Positions 12,052 through 22,948 of a DNA stretch of 64,000 nt are shown one piece after another. Origin of the DNA: Rhizomys pruinosus (Eukaryota > Chordata > Mammalia > Rodentia > Spalacidae); NCBI GenBank assembly GCA_009823505.1, contig VZQC01006901.1:214613-278612 (forward strand), written 5' to 3'. Position 1 is the stretch's first letter; every line of letters starts with the position of its first letter. Below the pieces are notes generated by a model. It was given only the letters and a program-made list of their open reading frames with translations. It had not been told where the DNA came from and searched no databases. A program made the position numbers and the translations under genes.

Positions 12052-12285
12052 GGCTGGAGAGATGGCCTAGCGGTTAAGAGCACCGACTGCTGTTGCAGAG
12101 GACCCGGGTTCGATCCCCAGCACCCACATGGTGGCTAAGAACCATTTGTAACTCCAATTCCAGGAGAACTCCAGTTCCAGGGGAATCCGACACCCTCTTC
12201 TGACATCCGCAGCATTGCACGGCACGGGTGCACAAACCTACATGCAGTCAGTACATTCATACACAAACAAAAATAAATAAAATTT
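12052..12285 (+). mobile_element. B2 SINE, young
   Basis: GGCTGGAGAGATGGCCTAGC start; A-box-like 'tagcggttaagagc' and a perfect tRNA-type B box GGTTCGATCC near 12,108; direct repeat of 'ccaggagaactccagttcc' type in the body; A-rich tail. These are the internal pol III promoter elements that the B2 family uses. Confidence 0.94.
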
Positions 12286-12295
12286 AAAAAAATTT

Positions 12296-12513
12296 ATTTT
12301 ATGTGTGTAAGTGCTATGACTACATGTGTGTAAGTGCACCCGTGTGTAAGTGCACCTGTATTGTGTAATACCTGAAGAGGTCAGAAGGTGTTGGATCCCC
12401 TGGAACTGGAGTCATGGATGGTTGTGAGCCACCATGTGGGTGCTAGGATATGACACAGGCCTTCTGCAAGAACAGCCAGTACTCTTAACAGCTGAGCCAT
12501 CTCTCCAGCCCCA
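12296..12513 (-). mobile_element. B2 SINE with internal 3' duplication
   Basis: Antisense B2 directly abutting the previous copy tail to tail. Near 12,317-12,360 the phrase 'gtgtaagtgcacc' is repeated, lengthening the 3' part. Confidence 0.88.
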
Positions 12514-12688
12514 TGTGTCATTTTCTTTAGTCCTCATTCTCTTCTGCATCTCTGACTTATATCCTGGGATCAAGCCACACCTTATAGTTTTTAGGCCTAA
12601 ACTTCCCAGCTACTATGTGGACAAACTCCATTGCCCTGATGAAGGGCCAGTGTCTGGCCAGACCTACAGACTCTAATTCTCTTCATTC

Positions 12689-12720
12689 TTCTCTCTCTCT
12701 CTCTCTCTCTCTCTCCCTCT
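12689..12720. repeat. (CT)n microsatellite
   Basis: Short CT run just before a B2. Confidence 0.9.
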
Positions 12721-12728
12721 CGCGTCTT

Positions 12729-12995
12729 GGGCTGGGAGAGATGGCCTAGCGGTTAAGAGCACCAACTGCTCTTGCAGGGACCCAGTTCGATCCCCAGCAC
12801 CCACATGGCGGCTGAGACCATCTGTAACTCCAATTCCAGGGGAACTCCAGTTCCAGGGGAATCCGACACCCTCTTCTGACCTCCGCGGATGCACAACACG
12901 GGTGCACCAACCTACATTCAGACCAGACATTCATACGCATAAAATACTAATACTAAATAAATAATAAATAAATAAATAAAAAAAAAAAAAAAAAA
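12729..12995 (+). mobile_element. B2 SINE with AATA and poly(A) tail
   Basis: GGGCTGGGAGAGATGGCC start, 'agttcgatcccc' B box, and a long tail (AATA)n then about 18 A. Single-base losses compared with sister B2s, for example 'gcagggacccagttcgatc'. Confidence 0.92.
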
Positions 12996-13087
12996 GTCTG
13001 CTTCTTGTGGTTCCATTGGTCCCATTCATTCAGGTGTGGGCAGAGGTGCTTCATTTCTCACACTCCTGGTTAAAAAAAGATAGAACC

Positions 13088-13287
13088 GGGAGCTGAGTAG
13101 AGATGGCTTGGAGGTTAAGAGCACTTGCTGCTCTTACAGAAGGTTGTCAGTGCCCAGCACCCACATGGCAGCCTCACAACCATTCATAACTCCAGTTTCA
13201 GGTGGATCCAATACCCTCTTTCTGGCCTTTGTCGGGTCATTATGCATGTGGTACATACATGCATAAAAACACTCATAACATAAATCA
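13088..13287 (+). mobile_element. B2 SINE, older subtype (copy 1)
   Basis: 'gagatggcttggaggttaagagcacttgctgctcttacag' type start (13,102 on); 'cccagcacccacatggcagc'; ends near 'cataacataaatcatat'. Counterpart at 19,454-19,652. Confidence 0.88.
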
Positions 13288-13290
13288 TAT

Positions 13291-13455
13291 GCGGGCTTGG
13301 TGGCCGCACACCTTTAATCCTAGCACTTGGGGCAGAAGCAGTGCGGTTAACAAGGCCAGTCCTGTATCTACATATTTGATTTTCCAGGCTGACAGCTTGG
13401 GGGCTACAAGAGACCCTGTCTGAAAAAGACCAAAAAAATAAAATAAAATAAAATA
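13291..13455 (+). mobile_element. B1 SINE (copy 1)
   Basis: 'gcgggcttggtggccgcacacctttaatcc' start (13,291) through 'gagaccctgtctgaaaaagacc' and an (AAAAT)n tail. It differs in several indels from its counterpart at 19,655-19,850. Confidence 0.88.
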
Positions 13456-13476
13456 AAATAAAGAAAGAAAGAAAAA

Positions 13477-13630
13477 TGGCAAGTCATGGTGGCTAACAGC
13501 CTTTAATTCCTCAGCACTCAGGAGGCAGAGGCATGTCGATCTCAGTGAGTTTTCAAGGGCAGCCTGGTCTACTAGTGAGTTCCCAGGCCAGCTGGGTCTC
13601 AAAAAGACAAAAAAAAAAAAAAAAGATAAA
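13477..13630 (+). mobile_element. B1 SINE, diverged (copy 1)
   Basis: 'ggcaagtcatggtggctaac', 'cagcactcaggaggcagagg', 'ctgggtctcaaaaagac' and a poly(A). Counterpart at 19,853-20,003. Confidence 0.82.
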
Positions 13631-13639
13631 AGATAGGAC

Positions 13640-15027
13640 TGTGCTACATTTCTGGCCCTGGGTCCTCCCCTTCCAAACGACCCAAAACATAGCAGTTCCT
13701 CCAGCTGGGTTCTATCAGTCCCCCGGCCAAGGCAATGGGGAAAAAAACCATTCACTTTCAGGGTTTTTAGTCTCGTTCATTAAAGAATTAAGAATGGGCT
13801 CGAATGGAAGCTTTAGGGCAATTTTATCTAGAATTTAAAGAAAAATCCTCAGGGGAGGCAAGTTGTGATCTCAACAGCTGTCCTGTGAGGAAAATGGAGA
13901 GGGAAGGAGACAAGCCATAAAGCCATATGGTTTAGAGTTGGCATGGAGGTCAGACATGTGGTGGACTGGCAGCCACATGCCAGAGAGAGAGAGAGGCAGC
14001 TAGCAGGAGAGAGTAAGAAACCCAGATGCTGGGGGCCCCCCAAGTGTTAAGGAAAGCAAATTGAGAAAAGCAAAAGAAAGGAGAGGTTATGCTCTTCTGA
14101 AGAAGTCAAAACAGCAGATGGACTTGGGCAGGAAAGTCTCACCATCTCGTATTAATGCACTAGGTATTCTCTCCGTCTCTTTAGCATGACTTAAGGTGAA
14201 CCTGCCTTCCTAGGGGGTGTTCCTGTGACCATGATTGACCTGGAAAAACTGGGAAATTGGCTCTTCATCCAGGCCAGAGTTTTTACTCTCTTGACCAGTT
14301 CTCTGTTATGAGGCTTTTTTTTTTTTTTTTTGCTACTGTAATAAAGATAGCATCTCTCAGGAAGGATGACTCACCTAAAGCCATGCTAAAGAGATGAGAG
14401 GAATAGTTGTCCCTGTAATGATGTAATGCTTTTCTTGCCCAAAACTACCCTGGGTGCAGGCACATAGAGCTGTGACCACAGGGCAAACCTTAGCAGAGCC
14501 ATCCCACTTTCAGCCCTGTTATTTACAAACGCATGGCATGACGTTCTCCTTTCCTCTTTCATCTTCCTTTTACAGTCTGCCTGCCCTGTTGGTTTTCTTT
14601 TACAGTCTAATACAATGATCTGTGAGCTACCCTCTGAGGGTGTCCTTAAATTGTTATTAACTAGACTAAAATCCCTGGGGGGGGATCCCAATTCCCCTGG
14701 TAACCTGTGATACTCCAGACGAGACTGCCCATAATCTCTGGTACCAGAAGCTACATCATGAAGTCCCATCTTTCAGTTAGCCTTCCACTTCCTGTGGACT
14801 CTAGCCTCTCCCAGTATCCCTTATAGCTGGTGGAAAGCAAAAACAAGCAATGAACAGAATCTTAGGTAAATGATCTGTGACATCCCCTTACTATTACTGA
14901 GTGGCAATAGCTCTATTACTAACATCATCATAGACCTAGCTAGTGCTGTATTGTTCTGTTCAATTAGATCCCAAGGCTACACAGACAAAGTAGTCTCCAC
15001 TCCAAGATGGCAGTGTGATGATACTGT
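13640..15027. other. Unassigned sequence of the duplicated unit
   Basis: No named repeat. A 127-codon minus-strand frame (14,386-14,769, repeated at 20,779-21,162) has no recognised domain. A poly(T) near 14,309-14,331 differs in length between the copies. Confidence 0.4.
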
Positions 15028-15257
15028 GGGCTGGAGAGATGGCCTAGTGGTTAAGAGCGCCAGCCGCTCTTACAGAGGACCCGGGTTCGATCCCCAGCAC
15101 CCACATGGCAGGCGAGAACCGTCTGAAACTCCAAATCCAGGAGAACTCCAGTTCCAGACCCTTTCTGAACCTCCACAGCATTGCACGACACTGGTGCACA
15201 AACCTGCATGCAGACAGTACATTCATACACATACAGAAATTAAAAAAAAAAAAAAAA
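15028..15257 (+). mobile_element. B2 SINE (copy 1)
   Basis: GGGCTGGAGAGATGGCCTAG start and intact GGTTCGATCC B box. Short flanking ATACTGT on both sides may be the target duplication. Confidence 0.93.
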
Positions 15258-15430
15258 GCCATACTGTAAAAGCTACCACAGCAGACTCTGAGCTGGGCAG
15301 CATTTATGGCTTCTCAAGATGGAATACCTTGCCAGCTGTGAGGAGGCAGTGAACGATTTTACTTCCCAGTGTCCCTCAGCACTGTTCTGGGTGTCTCCTA
15401 AGCAAGGAGTCAGACAAAAGCGGAGGCCTG

Positions 15431-15580
15431 TCCACCCAGAATGGATCCTCTGGTGGGGCATTCCTCCACAGCATCGTCTGTCCACCCAGAATGGATCCTC
15501 TGGTGGGGCATTCCTCCACAGCATCGTCTGTCCACCCAGAATGGATCCTCTGGCGGGGCGTTCCTCCACAGCATCGTCTG
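15431..15580. repeat. Three tandem copies of a 50-bp unit (copy 1)
   Basis: Unit starts TCCACCCAGAATGGATCCTC. Units 1 and 2 are identical, and unit 3 differs at two bases (GGCGGGGCG for GGTGGGGCA). Each carries a GGATCC. It recurs at 21,822-21,971. Confidence 0.95.
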
Positions 15581-15844
15581 GGCAGGTAGACAGACATTCC
15601 TCTTGCTTTACCGCTGTTCAGCCTGCTAGCGTCCTCTGCTCAAGCTTGCATCTTACCTCTTCCTGTTACAAGTTCACCCTCTGGTCCTCTGACTCGGTAT
15701 CTGCTTTCCAGGAGCTCTAGCTAATGGTGGCAGAGCTGGGACTCAAGTTCTAGCATAGAGGACTTTGTGAGCCCCCAGTGCTGGGCTCTCGTCCTCTCCT
15801 TGCTTTTTTCCTGCCATGTGGACATTTTTGGTTTTTGAGTCTGG

Positions 15845-15975
15845 TTTAAAGTATATGATGAAATTTTCCATTTCGACCATTTAAAGGGATTCAGTGGCAT
15901 TAATTATCCCACTCTTGCACAACCAACCCTACCATCTACCACCAAAACACTTTCTCTGCCCCAAAGTGAAATTCT
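15845..15975 (+). mobile_element. Old L1-type 3'-end fragment (copy 1)
   Basis: 'tttccatttcgaccatttaaaggg' (15,866), 'attcagtggcattaattatcc' and 'gcacaaccaaccctaccat' resemble an ancient mammalian L1 3' end. Also at 22,238-22,365. Confidence 0.45.
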
Positions 15976-16023
15976 CTAACCACTAAGCAGTGATTTGCAT
16001 CTGTTTTTAAAATAAAAAAGCAA

Positions 16024-16222
16024 TGCTGGGGGTGGTGGCCCACACCTTTAATCCTAGCACTTGGGGAGGCAGAGGCAGGCGGACTCTGTGAGTTTCAAAG
16101 CCAGCCTGGTCTACATAGAGAGCTCCAGGCCAGCTGGGATAAAAGGGAGACCCTGTCTCAAAAGACCAAAATAAATAAATAAATAAATAATAAATAAATA
16201 AATAAATAAATAAAATAAAAAG
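16024..16222 (+). mobile_element. B1 SINE with (AAAT)n tail (copy 1)
   Basis: 'gctgggggtggtggcccacacc' start, 'ccagcctggtctacatag', then an AAAT repeat to 16,222. Counterpart at 22,416-22,617. Confidence 0.9.
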
Positions 16223-16508
16223 GCAAAGGAGCTCTGTTATACATAATCTCTAGCTATCTTGTTTTAGTAGCTGGCATTTGTGGGACACCCAGGACCTTGC
16301 TTACCTTATTAAACTGAAGAATTAAAGTTCCTGCTGGCAGCATGGACAAAGTAACATTTCATTGGAATCTTAAGAGCTGAGAGAGTCTCAACATACACTG
16401 AGAAGAAGGCATCCCAGGCCAAGGAGGAGGGTGAGCTCTGCCAGCTGCCAACCAAAGTCAAGGCTCGTGACTGCAGCTTTGGTTTTGTTTAGGGGAGCAA
16501 CCACAATA

Positions 16509-16513
16509 TGTGT

Positions 16514-16554
<41 letters not shown>
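16509..16554. repeat. (GT)n microsatellite (copy 1)
   Basis: About 20 GT units; counterpart at 22,901-22,948 has a slightly different left edge. Confidence 0.95.
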
Positions 16555-16555
<1 letters not shown>

Positions 16556-16907
16556 GGAGTTGGGCTAGAGGCCACTCAAGCCACACCCACCTGTAGCAGT
16601 GTCTGTCTCTCTCCACCCTAATGGCTGACTCAGCAAGTCCCAGAGCTACAGGGAAATGGCAGGCCCCCTGTTAAGAACCTGCCTGTGTACCTGTAATTTT
16701 TTCTTCCTCCAAAGGGAGGCTACCCAGACCCTCAGCACTGACGGGCTATAGGTAGCACATCCAGTATGATGCACGCATATTAACCTAGCCCCTTTCCACT
16801 GCATCCTGAGAGGCATCCCTACTCCAAGTACCTACTAGGGGCTGCTCACTAATTACATGACGCAGGACCTCCCCCATCTCTCTGAAACCTATGAAGAAAG
16901 GGAATCT

Positions 16908-17140
16908 GGGAGCTGGAGAGATGGTTCAGTGGTTAAGAGTACTGGCTGCCCTTGCAGAGGACCCAGGTTTGGTTCCCAGCACCTACACGGAGGCTAATAA
17001 TGGTCTGTAACTCCAGGTCCAGGGGATCTGATGCCCTCTTCTGACCTCTAGGGGCACGGCATGACATGGGTGCACTTACACTTAAGTGGGCAATACACAT
17101 ACACATAAAATAAGTTTAAAATAATAAAATTAAATTTAAA
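16908..17140 (+). mobile_element. B2 SINE, older (copy 1)
   Basis: 'gggagctggagagatggttc' start, 'aggtttggttcccagcacc', 'ccctcttctgacctctagg', AT-rich tail. Counterpart at 23,300-23,528 has lost about five bases around the B box. Confidence 0.9.
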
Positions 17141-18081
17141 AAGAAGAAATTCCATTTTGCCTTGTGGGACTGAACTCTATTCAGAATTTCTATCATGCTA
17201 TCTCTATGGAAATAATAACTCTCCTAATAAATCTTTTACCCAAAGGACAATCCACTTCATTGTCCCCTTGAATCCCGAACCTGAGTCCTTACAGTGTGCA
17301 CATTTCCTAGCTTCTCATTCAGATTAAGGTAGCCACTTGACAGCTGTGACAATGGCATGTGTGCAGAATAGCGTGATGTCTGAGGTGGGCTCACAAACCT
17401 GACATGAGTGTCACCATTGCTAGAACACAGCGAGCTAAACAGATCCCCCAGCCAGAAGCAGGCCCTGCCTACATGCAGCTCTCTCCACAGTTAAGACCTG
17501 TCTGTAGTGGGTCCTCACAGCGGCCTGGGAATTCCGACCCTCACCAGCTCATGGCTCCTCTGTATTTGTTAGTATTTGTCACGTGTACTATGTTGACCTA
17601 AACCAGGCGATGTGAAGATCCTGCTATTGCTCAAAGGTTACAAAAAGTCAGATTTCTCCTTTGTTCTGGGGATTGGTCTGGAGATTCCTGGAGGATCCAC
17701 CCTGGAGGGCGTCCCCGCCCCGCCCTCATCCCTCTCAAGGCTTTGAGCTCCTCCCCTTCCCCACCCCATATTTTCACTTTTTGTGAAACTCCTCTCCAGG
17801 CTTTAAAGGGACACGTCTTCTTCCTTTTAAAGCATTTTAAAGCCCCATCGAGTTTACTTCTTCCTGTACTGTATTGTTTCTGCCAGATGCTGTCCCTGTC
17901 ACCTCGGGGCCTGATCACGGCCTTGGGGTTCTTTCATTCTAAGGAACCTCATTTCTGAAAGGATTTAAGAATTGCCTGTCAGCTTTCTTTCTAGACCGCT
18001 ACTGCCGCTCTTATTTTATTATCATAACACTGCTTTCCCCCCCTCTACTTTTTGTCTAGAAGATGGATGTGCTGGCCACAG
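17141..18081. other. Unassigned sequence of the duplicated unit
   Basis: No repeat family or exon recognised. The GC-rich patch near 17,700-17,740 differs from its counterpart (24,090-24,125) in a cluster of changes. Confidence 0.4.
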
Positions 18082-18097
18082 TGGCATTGGCTGTCTT

Positions 18098-18159
18098 TTT
18101 TTTTTTTTAATTTTTATTTATTTCTGTATGTGTAACCACTAGGCCATCTCTCCAGACCC
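18098..18159 (-). mobile_element. Mini-B2: internally deleted B2 with intact target duplication (copy 1)
   Basis: Only the two ends of an antisense B2 remain: T-rich tail plus 'atttctgtatgtgt' joined directly to 'aaccactaggccatctctcc'. Flanked by TGGCATTGGCTGTCTT at 18,082-18,097 and 18,160-18,175. About 150 bp of the B2 body is missing. Counterpart at 24,481-24,541. Confidence 0.9.
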
Positions 18160-18238
18160 TGGCATTGGCTGTCTTACAACCAACCATTAGAGCGATACCA
18201 AGAAAGCTACAATTCCTGCCTTGGCATTTTTTTTAACT

Positions 18239-18483
18239 TTTTTTTTTTTTTAATTTTATTTATTTCTCTATGTGTATGAAGTGTACTGTCTGCATGTAGG
18301 TTTGTGCACCCGTGTCGTGCAATGCCGCGGAGGTCAGAAGAGGGTGTCGGATTCCCTGGAACTGGAGGTCTCCTGGATTGGAGTTTCAGACGGTTCTCCG
18401 CCGCCATGTGGGTGCTGGAGATCGAACCCGGGTCCTCGTAAGAGCGGTTGGCGCTCTTAACCGCTAGGCCATCTCTCCAGCCC
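18239..18483 (-). mobile_element. B2 SINE, young (copy 1)
   Basis: Antisense B2 with a complete 'cgaacccgggtcctcg' B-box region and terminal 'aggccatctctccagccc'. Flanked by ttggcattttt and ttggcactttt. Counterpart at 24,620-24,867. Confidence 0.92.
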
Positions 18484-18530
18484 AACCGGCTTTGGCACTT
18501 TTTAAGCTATATCAGTAGCAACTCTGGACG

Positions 18531-18560
18531 TGTGTGTGTGTGTGTGTGTGTGTGGGCGTG
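18531..18560. repeat. (TG)n microsatellite (copy 1)
   Basis: Short TG run; counterpart at 24,914-24,948. Confidence 0.9.
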
Positions 18561-18837
18561 TTGTTGAATTTTTTAATTACTTGCAAGTTAATCAAAGATA
18601 TGAAGGCTCATGTGTAAAAAGGAGATGAGAGAGACCGGTTGAACAAAAGAAAGCTCAAATGGAGTAACCAGGAAGAACCTACTGAACTCTCGCTATGTCT
18701 CAAAAGTACTCAAGGGCAGGATTGATGGTTGTTTGGGTTACCAAGGAGGAAACAACTTCTTAAGGAAAACATTAACATCCTTTAGCCTAAAAAAAAAAAA
18801 AAAAGAAAGAAAAAAAAAATATCCTCCAATTCAGGTG

Positions 18838-18923
18838 ATATATATATATATCATATATATGCTATATATTATTTTATATATTTTATATATAAAATATATA
18901 AAAATATATATCATATATATATC
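18838..18923. repeat. AT-rich palindromic (TA)n tract (copy 1)
   Basis: Runs of TATATA with several self-complementary blocks, bounded by 'gatatatatatatatc'-type ends. Counterpart at 25,224-25,310. Confidence 0.9.
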
Positions 18924-18929
18924 AAGTTG

Positions 18930-19444
18930 GGGAGAAACAACAACAGCAACAAAAGAACTGGAAAGAAAACAACTGAAATAGTAAAAAGTTCTCCCCAAAA
19001 CAAAAGCCTCTGCTTTGAAAAAAAACTCTGGAAAGATTCAGAATAAGATGTAAGACATGTATGGCAGGGTGCATGAACTCAGGTGGGGTGGGGGCATGGA
19101 AAGGGAAATGACTCTAAAATTGGATTGAGAATGCAGAAATGATATATGATGTGTGAAAAAGTTTAATAACAATAAAATATTTTTTAAAAAAGAAGTGCTA
19201 AACTGTGTGTTTTAGGGTTCTCTGACTGTCGGGAAATGGAAAAAGAAAAAACAAAGGTAAAGCTTCCAAAGAGATAACATAAAGAATAAAGAGAATTAGG
19301 AGTGCACAGAGCTTAGATAGGGGATTTCCCAGGACCACCTGAAGTACAGCTCTCTTCACAATAGTGAAGAAGCTGGAACAATCCAAGTGCCCCTTACTGA
19401 CGAGTGGATAGAGAAAATTGTACATCTACACAATAGAATACTAC
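18930..19444 (+). mobile_element. LINE-1 3' sequence (copy 1), ends at N
   Basis: 18,930-19,196 is a 3'-UTR-like module ('actgaaatagtaaaaagttc', 'aactcaggtggggtgggggc', then 'aacaataaaatatttttt'). 19,197-19,444 is L1 near the end of ORF2: 'cacaatagtgaagaagctgg', 'aatccaagtgcccc', 'acatctacacaatagaatac'. It stops at the N, mid-element. Confidence 0.75.
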
Positions 19445-19453
19445 NATAAACCC

Positions 19454-19652
19454 GGGAGCTGGAGAGATGGCTTGGAGGTTAAGAGCACTTGCTGCTCTTA
19501 CAGAAGGTTCAGTGCCCAGCACCCACATGGCAGCTCACAACCATTCATAACTCCAGTTTCAGGGGATCCAATACCCTCTTCTGGCCTTTGTGGACACTTT
19601 ATGCATGTGGTGCACATACATGCATGCTACAAAACACTCATAAACATAAATC
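19454..19652 (+). mobile_element. B2 SINE, older subtype (copy 2)
   Basis: Counterpart of 13,088-13,287. The start reads 'gggagctggagagatggcttgg', without the extra bases seen in copy 1. Confidence 0.9.
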
Positions 19653-19654
19653 AT

Positions 19655-20003
19655 ATGCGGGCTTGGTGGCGCACACCTTTAATCCTAGCACTTGGAGGCA
19701 AAGCAAGAGCAGTTTGTGTTTTTACGGGGTTGAGTTCAAGGCCAGCCTGATCTCATAGTGAGGTTCCAGGGCAGCTGGGCTACAAGAGACCCTGCTCGAA
19801 AAAGACCAAAAAAATAAAATAAAATAAAATAAAATAAGAAAGAAAGAAAAATTGGCAAGCATTGGTGGTATACGCCTTAGTTCTCAGCACTCAGGAGGCA
19901 GAGGCATGTCGATCTCAGTGAGTTTTCAAGGGCAGCCTGGTCTTCTACTAGTGAGTTCCCAGGCCAGCTGGGTCTCAAAAAGACAAAAAAAAAAAAAAAA
20001 AAG
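19655..20003 (+). mobile_element. Two B1 SINEs (copy 2)
   Basis: 19,655-19,850 and 19,853-20,003 match the B1 pair of copy 1. An insertion near 19,710-19,735 ('gtttgtgtttttacggggtt') replaces the 'gttaacaaggccag' stretch of copy 1. Confidence 0.87.
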
Positions 20004-21420
20004 ATAAAAGATAGGACTGTGCTACATTTCTGGCCCTGGGTCCTCCCCTTCCAAACGACCCAAAACATAGCAGTTCCTCCAGCTGGGTTCTATCAGTCCC
20101 CCGGCCAAGGCAATGGGGAAAAAAACCATTCACTTTCAGGGTTTTTAGTCTCGTTCATTAAAGAATTTAAGAATGGGCTCGAATGGAAGCTTTAGGGCAA
20201 TTTTATTAGAATTTAAAGAAAAATCCTCAGGGGAGGCAAGCTGTGATCTCAACAGCTGTCCTGTGAGGAAAATGGAGACGGGAAGGAGACAAGCCATAAA
20301 GCCATATGGTTTAGAGTTATGCATGGAGGTCAGACATGTGGTGGACTGGCAGCCACATGCCAGAGAGAGAGAGAGAGCAGCTTCAGAGGAAGAGTAAGGA
20401 AACCCAGAATGCTGGGGCAAACCCAAGTGTTAAGGAAAGCAAATTGAGAAAAGCAAAAGAAAGGAGAGGTGTTATGCTCTTCTGAAGAAGTCAAAACAGC
20501 AGATGGACTTGGGCAGGAAAGTCTCACCATCTCGTATTAATGCACTAGGTATTCTCTCCGTCTCTTTAGCATGACTTAAGGTGAACTGGCCTTCCTGGGT
20601 GGTTCCTGTGACCATGATTGACCTGGAAAAACTGGGAAATTGGCTCTTCATCCAGGCCAGAGTTTTTACTCTCTTGACCAGTTCTCTGTTATGAGGCTTT
20701 TTTTTTTTTTTTTTTTTTTTTTTTGCTACTGTAATAAAGATAGCATCTCTCAGGAAGGATGACTCACCTAAAGCCATGCTAAAGAGATGAGAGGAATAGT
20801 TGTCCCTGTAATGATGTAATGCTTTTCTTGCCCAAAACTACCCTGGGTGCAGGCACATAGAGCTGTGACCACAGGGCAAACCTTAGCAGAGCCATCCCAC
20901 TTTCAGCCCTGTTATTTACAAACGCATGGCATGACGTTCTCCTTTCCTCTTTCATCTTCCTTTTACAGTCTGCCTGCCCTGTTGGTTTTCTTTTACAGTC
21001 TAATACAATGATCTGTGAGCTACCCTCTGAGGGTGTCCTTAAATTGTTATTAACTAGACTAAAATCCCTGGGGGGGGATCCCAATTCCCCTGGTAACCTG
21101 TGATACTCCAGACGAGACTGCCCATAATCTCTGGTACCAGAAGCTACATCATGAAGTCCCATCTTTCAGTTAGCCTTCCACTTCCTGTGGACTCTAGCCT
21201 CTCCCAGTATCCCTTATAGCTGGTGGAAAGCAAAAACAAGCAATGAACAGAATCTTAGGTAAATGATCTGTGACATCCCCTTACTATTACTGAGTGGCAA
21301 TAGCTCTATTACTAACATCATCATAGACCTAGCTAGTGCTGTATTGTTCTGTTCAATTAGATCCCAAGGCTACACAGACAAAGTAGTCTCCACTCCAAGA
21401 TGGCAGTGTGATGATACTGT
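20004..21420. other. Unassigned sequence of copy 2
   Basis: Same content as 13,631-15,027. From about 20,730 to 21,420 it appears essentially identical by eye, apart from the poly(T) near 20,698-20,724 being longer. Confidence 0.4.
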
Positions 21421-21650
21421 GGGCTGGAGAGATGGCCTAGTGGTTAAGAGCGCCAGCCGCTCTTTACAGAGGAACCGGGTTCGATCCCCAGCACCACATG
21501 GCGCAGAGAACCGTCTGAACTCCACAATCAGGAGACTCCAGTTCCGACCCTCTTCTGACCTCCACAGCATTGCACGAACTGGTGCACAACATCTCATTGC
21601 AGACAGTACATTCATACACCATACAGAAATTAAAAAAAAAAAAAAAAAGC
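21421..21650 (+). mobile_element. B2 SINE with many one-base indels (copy 2)
   Basis: Counterpart of 15,028-15,257, carrying roughly a dozen single-base gains and losses while the flanks on both sides are intact. Looks like unpolished read error rather than evolution. Confidence 0.93.
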
Positions 21651-21821
21651 CATACTGTAAAAGCTACCACAGCAGACTCTGAGCTGGGCAGCATTTATGG
21701 CTTCTCAAGATGGAATACCTTGCCAGCTGTGAGGAGGCAGTGAACGATTTTACTTCCCAGTGTCCCTCAGCACTGTTCTGGGTGTCTCCTAAGCAAGGAG
21801 TCAGACAAAAGCGGAGGCCTG

Positions 21822-21971
21822 TCCACCCAGAATGGATCCTCTGGTGGGGCATTCCTCCACAGCATCGTCTGTCCACCCAGAATGGATCCTCTGGTGGGGC
21901 ATTCCTCCACAGCATCGTCTGTCCACCCAGAATGGATCCTCTGGCGGGGCGTTCCTCCACAGCATCGTCTG
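21822..21971. repeat. Three tandem copies of the 50-bp unit (copy 2)
   Basis: Same three units, including the same two-base variant in unit 3, as 15,431-15,580. Confidence 0.95.
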
Positions 21972-22237
21972 GGCAGGTAGACAGACATTCCTCTTGCTTT
22001 ACCGCTGTTCAGCCTGCCAGCGTCCTCTGCTCAAGCTTGCATCTTACCTCTTCCTGTTACAAGTTCACCCTCTGGTCCTCTGACTCGGTATCTGCTTTCC
22101 AGGAGCTCTAGCTAATGGTGGCAGAGCTGGGACTCAAGTTCTAGCATAGAGGACTTTGTGAGCCCCCAGTGCTGGGCTCTCGTCCTCTCCTTGCTTTTTT
22201 CCTGCCATGTGGACATTTTTGGTTTTTGAGTCTGGTT

Positions 22238-22365
22238 TAAAGTATATGATGAAATTTTCCATTTCGACCATTTAAAGGGATTCAGTGGCATTAATTATCC
22301 CACTCTTGCACAACCAACCCTACCATCTACCACCAAAACACTTTCTCTGCCCCAAAGTGAAATTC
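22238..22365 (+). mobile_element. Old L1-type 3'-end fragment (copy 2)
   Basis: Counterpart of 15,845-15,975. Confidence 0.45.
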
Positions 22366-22415
22366 TCTAACCATAAGCTAAGTGATTTGCATCTGTTTTT
22401 TAAAATAAAAAAAGC

Positions 22416-22617
22416 AATGCGGGGGTGGTGGCCACACCTTTAATCCTAGCACTTGGGAGGCAGAGGCAGGGCGATCTCTGTGAGTTCAAAGCCAGCCTGG
22501 TCTACATAAGAGAGCTCCAGGCCAGCTGGGATAAAAGGGAGACCCTGTCTCAAAAGACCAAATAAATAAATAAATATAAATAATAAATAAATAATAAATC
22601 AATAAATAAAAATAAAG
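22416..22617 (+). mobile_element. B1 SINE with AAAT tail (copy 2)
   Basis: Counterpart of 16,024-16,222, with several indels in the body and an irregular tail. Confidence 0.9.
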
Positions 22618-22900
22618 GCAAGGAGCTCTGTATACATAATCTCTAGCTATCTTGTTTTAGTAGCTGGCATTTGTGGGACACCCAGGACCTTGCTTACCTT
22701 ATTAAACTGAAGAATTAAAGTTCCTGCTGGCAGCATGGACAAAGTAACATTTCATTGGAATCTTAAGAGCTGAGAGAGTCTCAACATACACTGAGAAGAA
22801 GGCATCCCAGGCCAAGGAGGAGGGTGAGCTCTGCCAGCTGCCAACCAAAGTCAAGGCTCGTGACTGCAGCTTTGTTTTGTTTAGGGGAGCAACCACAATT

Positions 22901-22907
22901 GTGTGTG

Positions 22908-22948
<41 letters not shown>
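22901..22948. repeat. (GT)n microsatellite (copy 2)
   Basis: Counterpart of 16,509-16,554. Confidence 0.95.

Larger units (their letters stand above)
13084..19444 (+). repeat. 6.4-kb duplicated segment, copy 1
   Basis: Nearly the whole stretch recurs in the same order and orientation at 19,446-25,826, offset 6,366 at the left end and 6,391 from 15,431 to 19,201. It includes B2, B1, unassigned DNA, a 50-bp triplication, microsatellites, a mini-B2 and L1 3' sequence. Differences are mostly one-base indels, homopolymer length and clustered errors in SINEs. Copy 1 breaks off inside L1 sequence at the N at 19,445. Confidence 0.97.

Noticed and set aside
12052..12120. tRNA gene suggested by A and B boxes
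   Set aside because: These are the internal promoter of the B2 SINE; no cloverleaf continues.
14386..14769. 127-codon minus-strand open frame, repeated at 20,779-21,162
   Set aside because: Identity between the copies follows from the 6.4-kb duplication, not from selection. No recognisable domain, no splice or promoter context.
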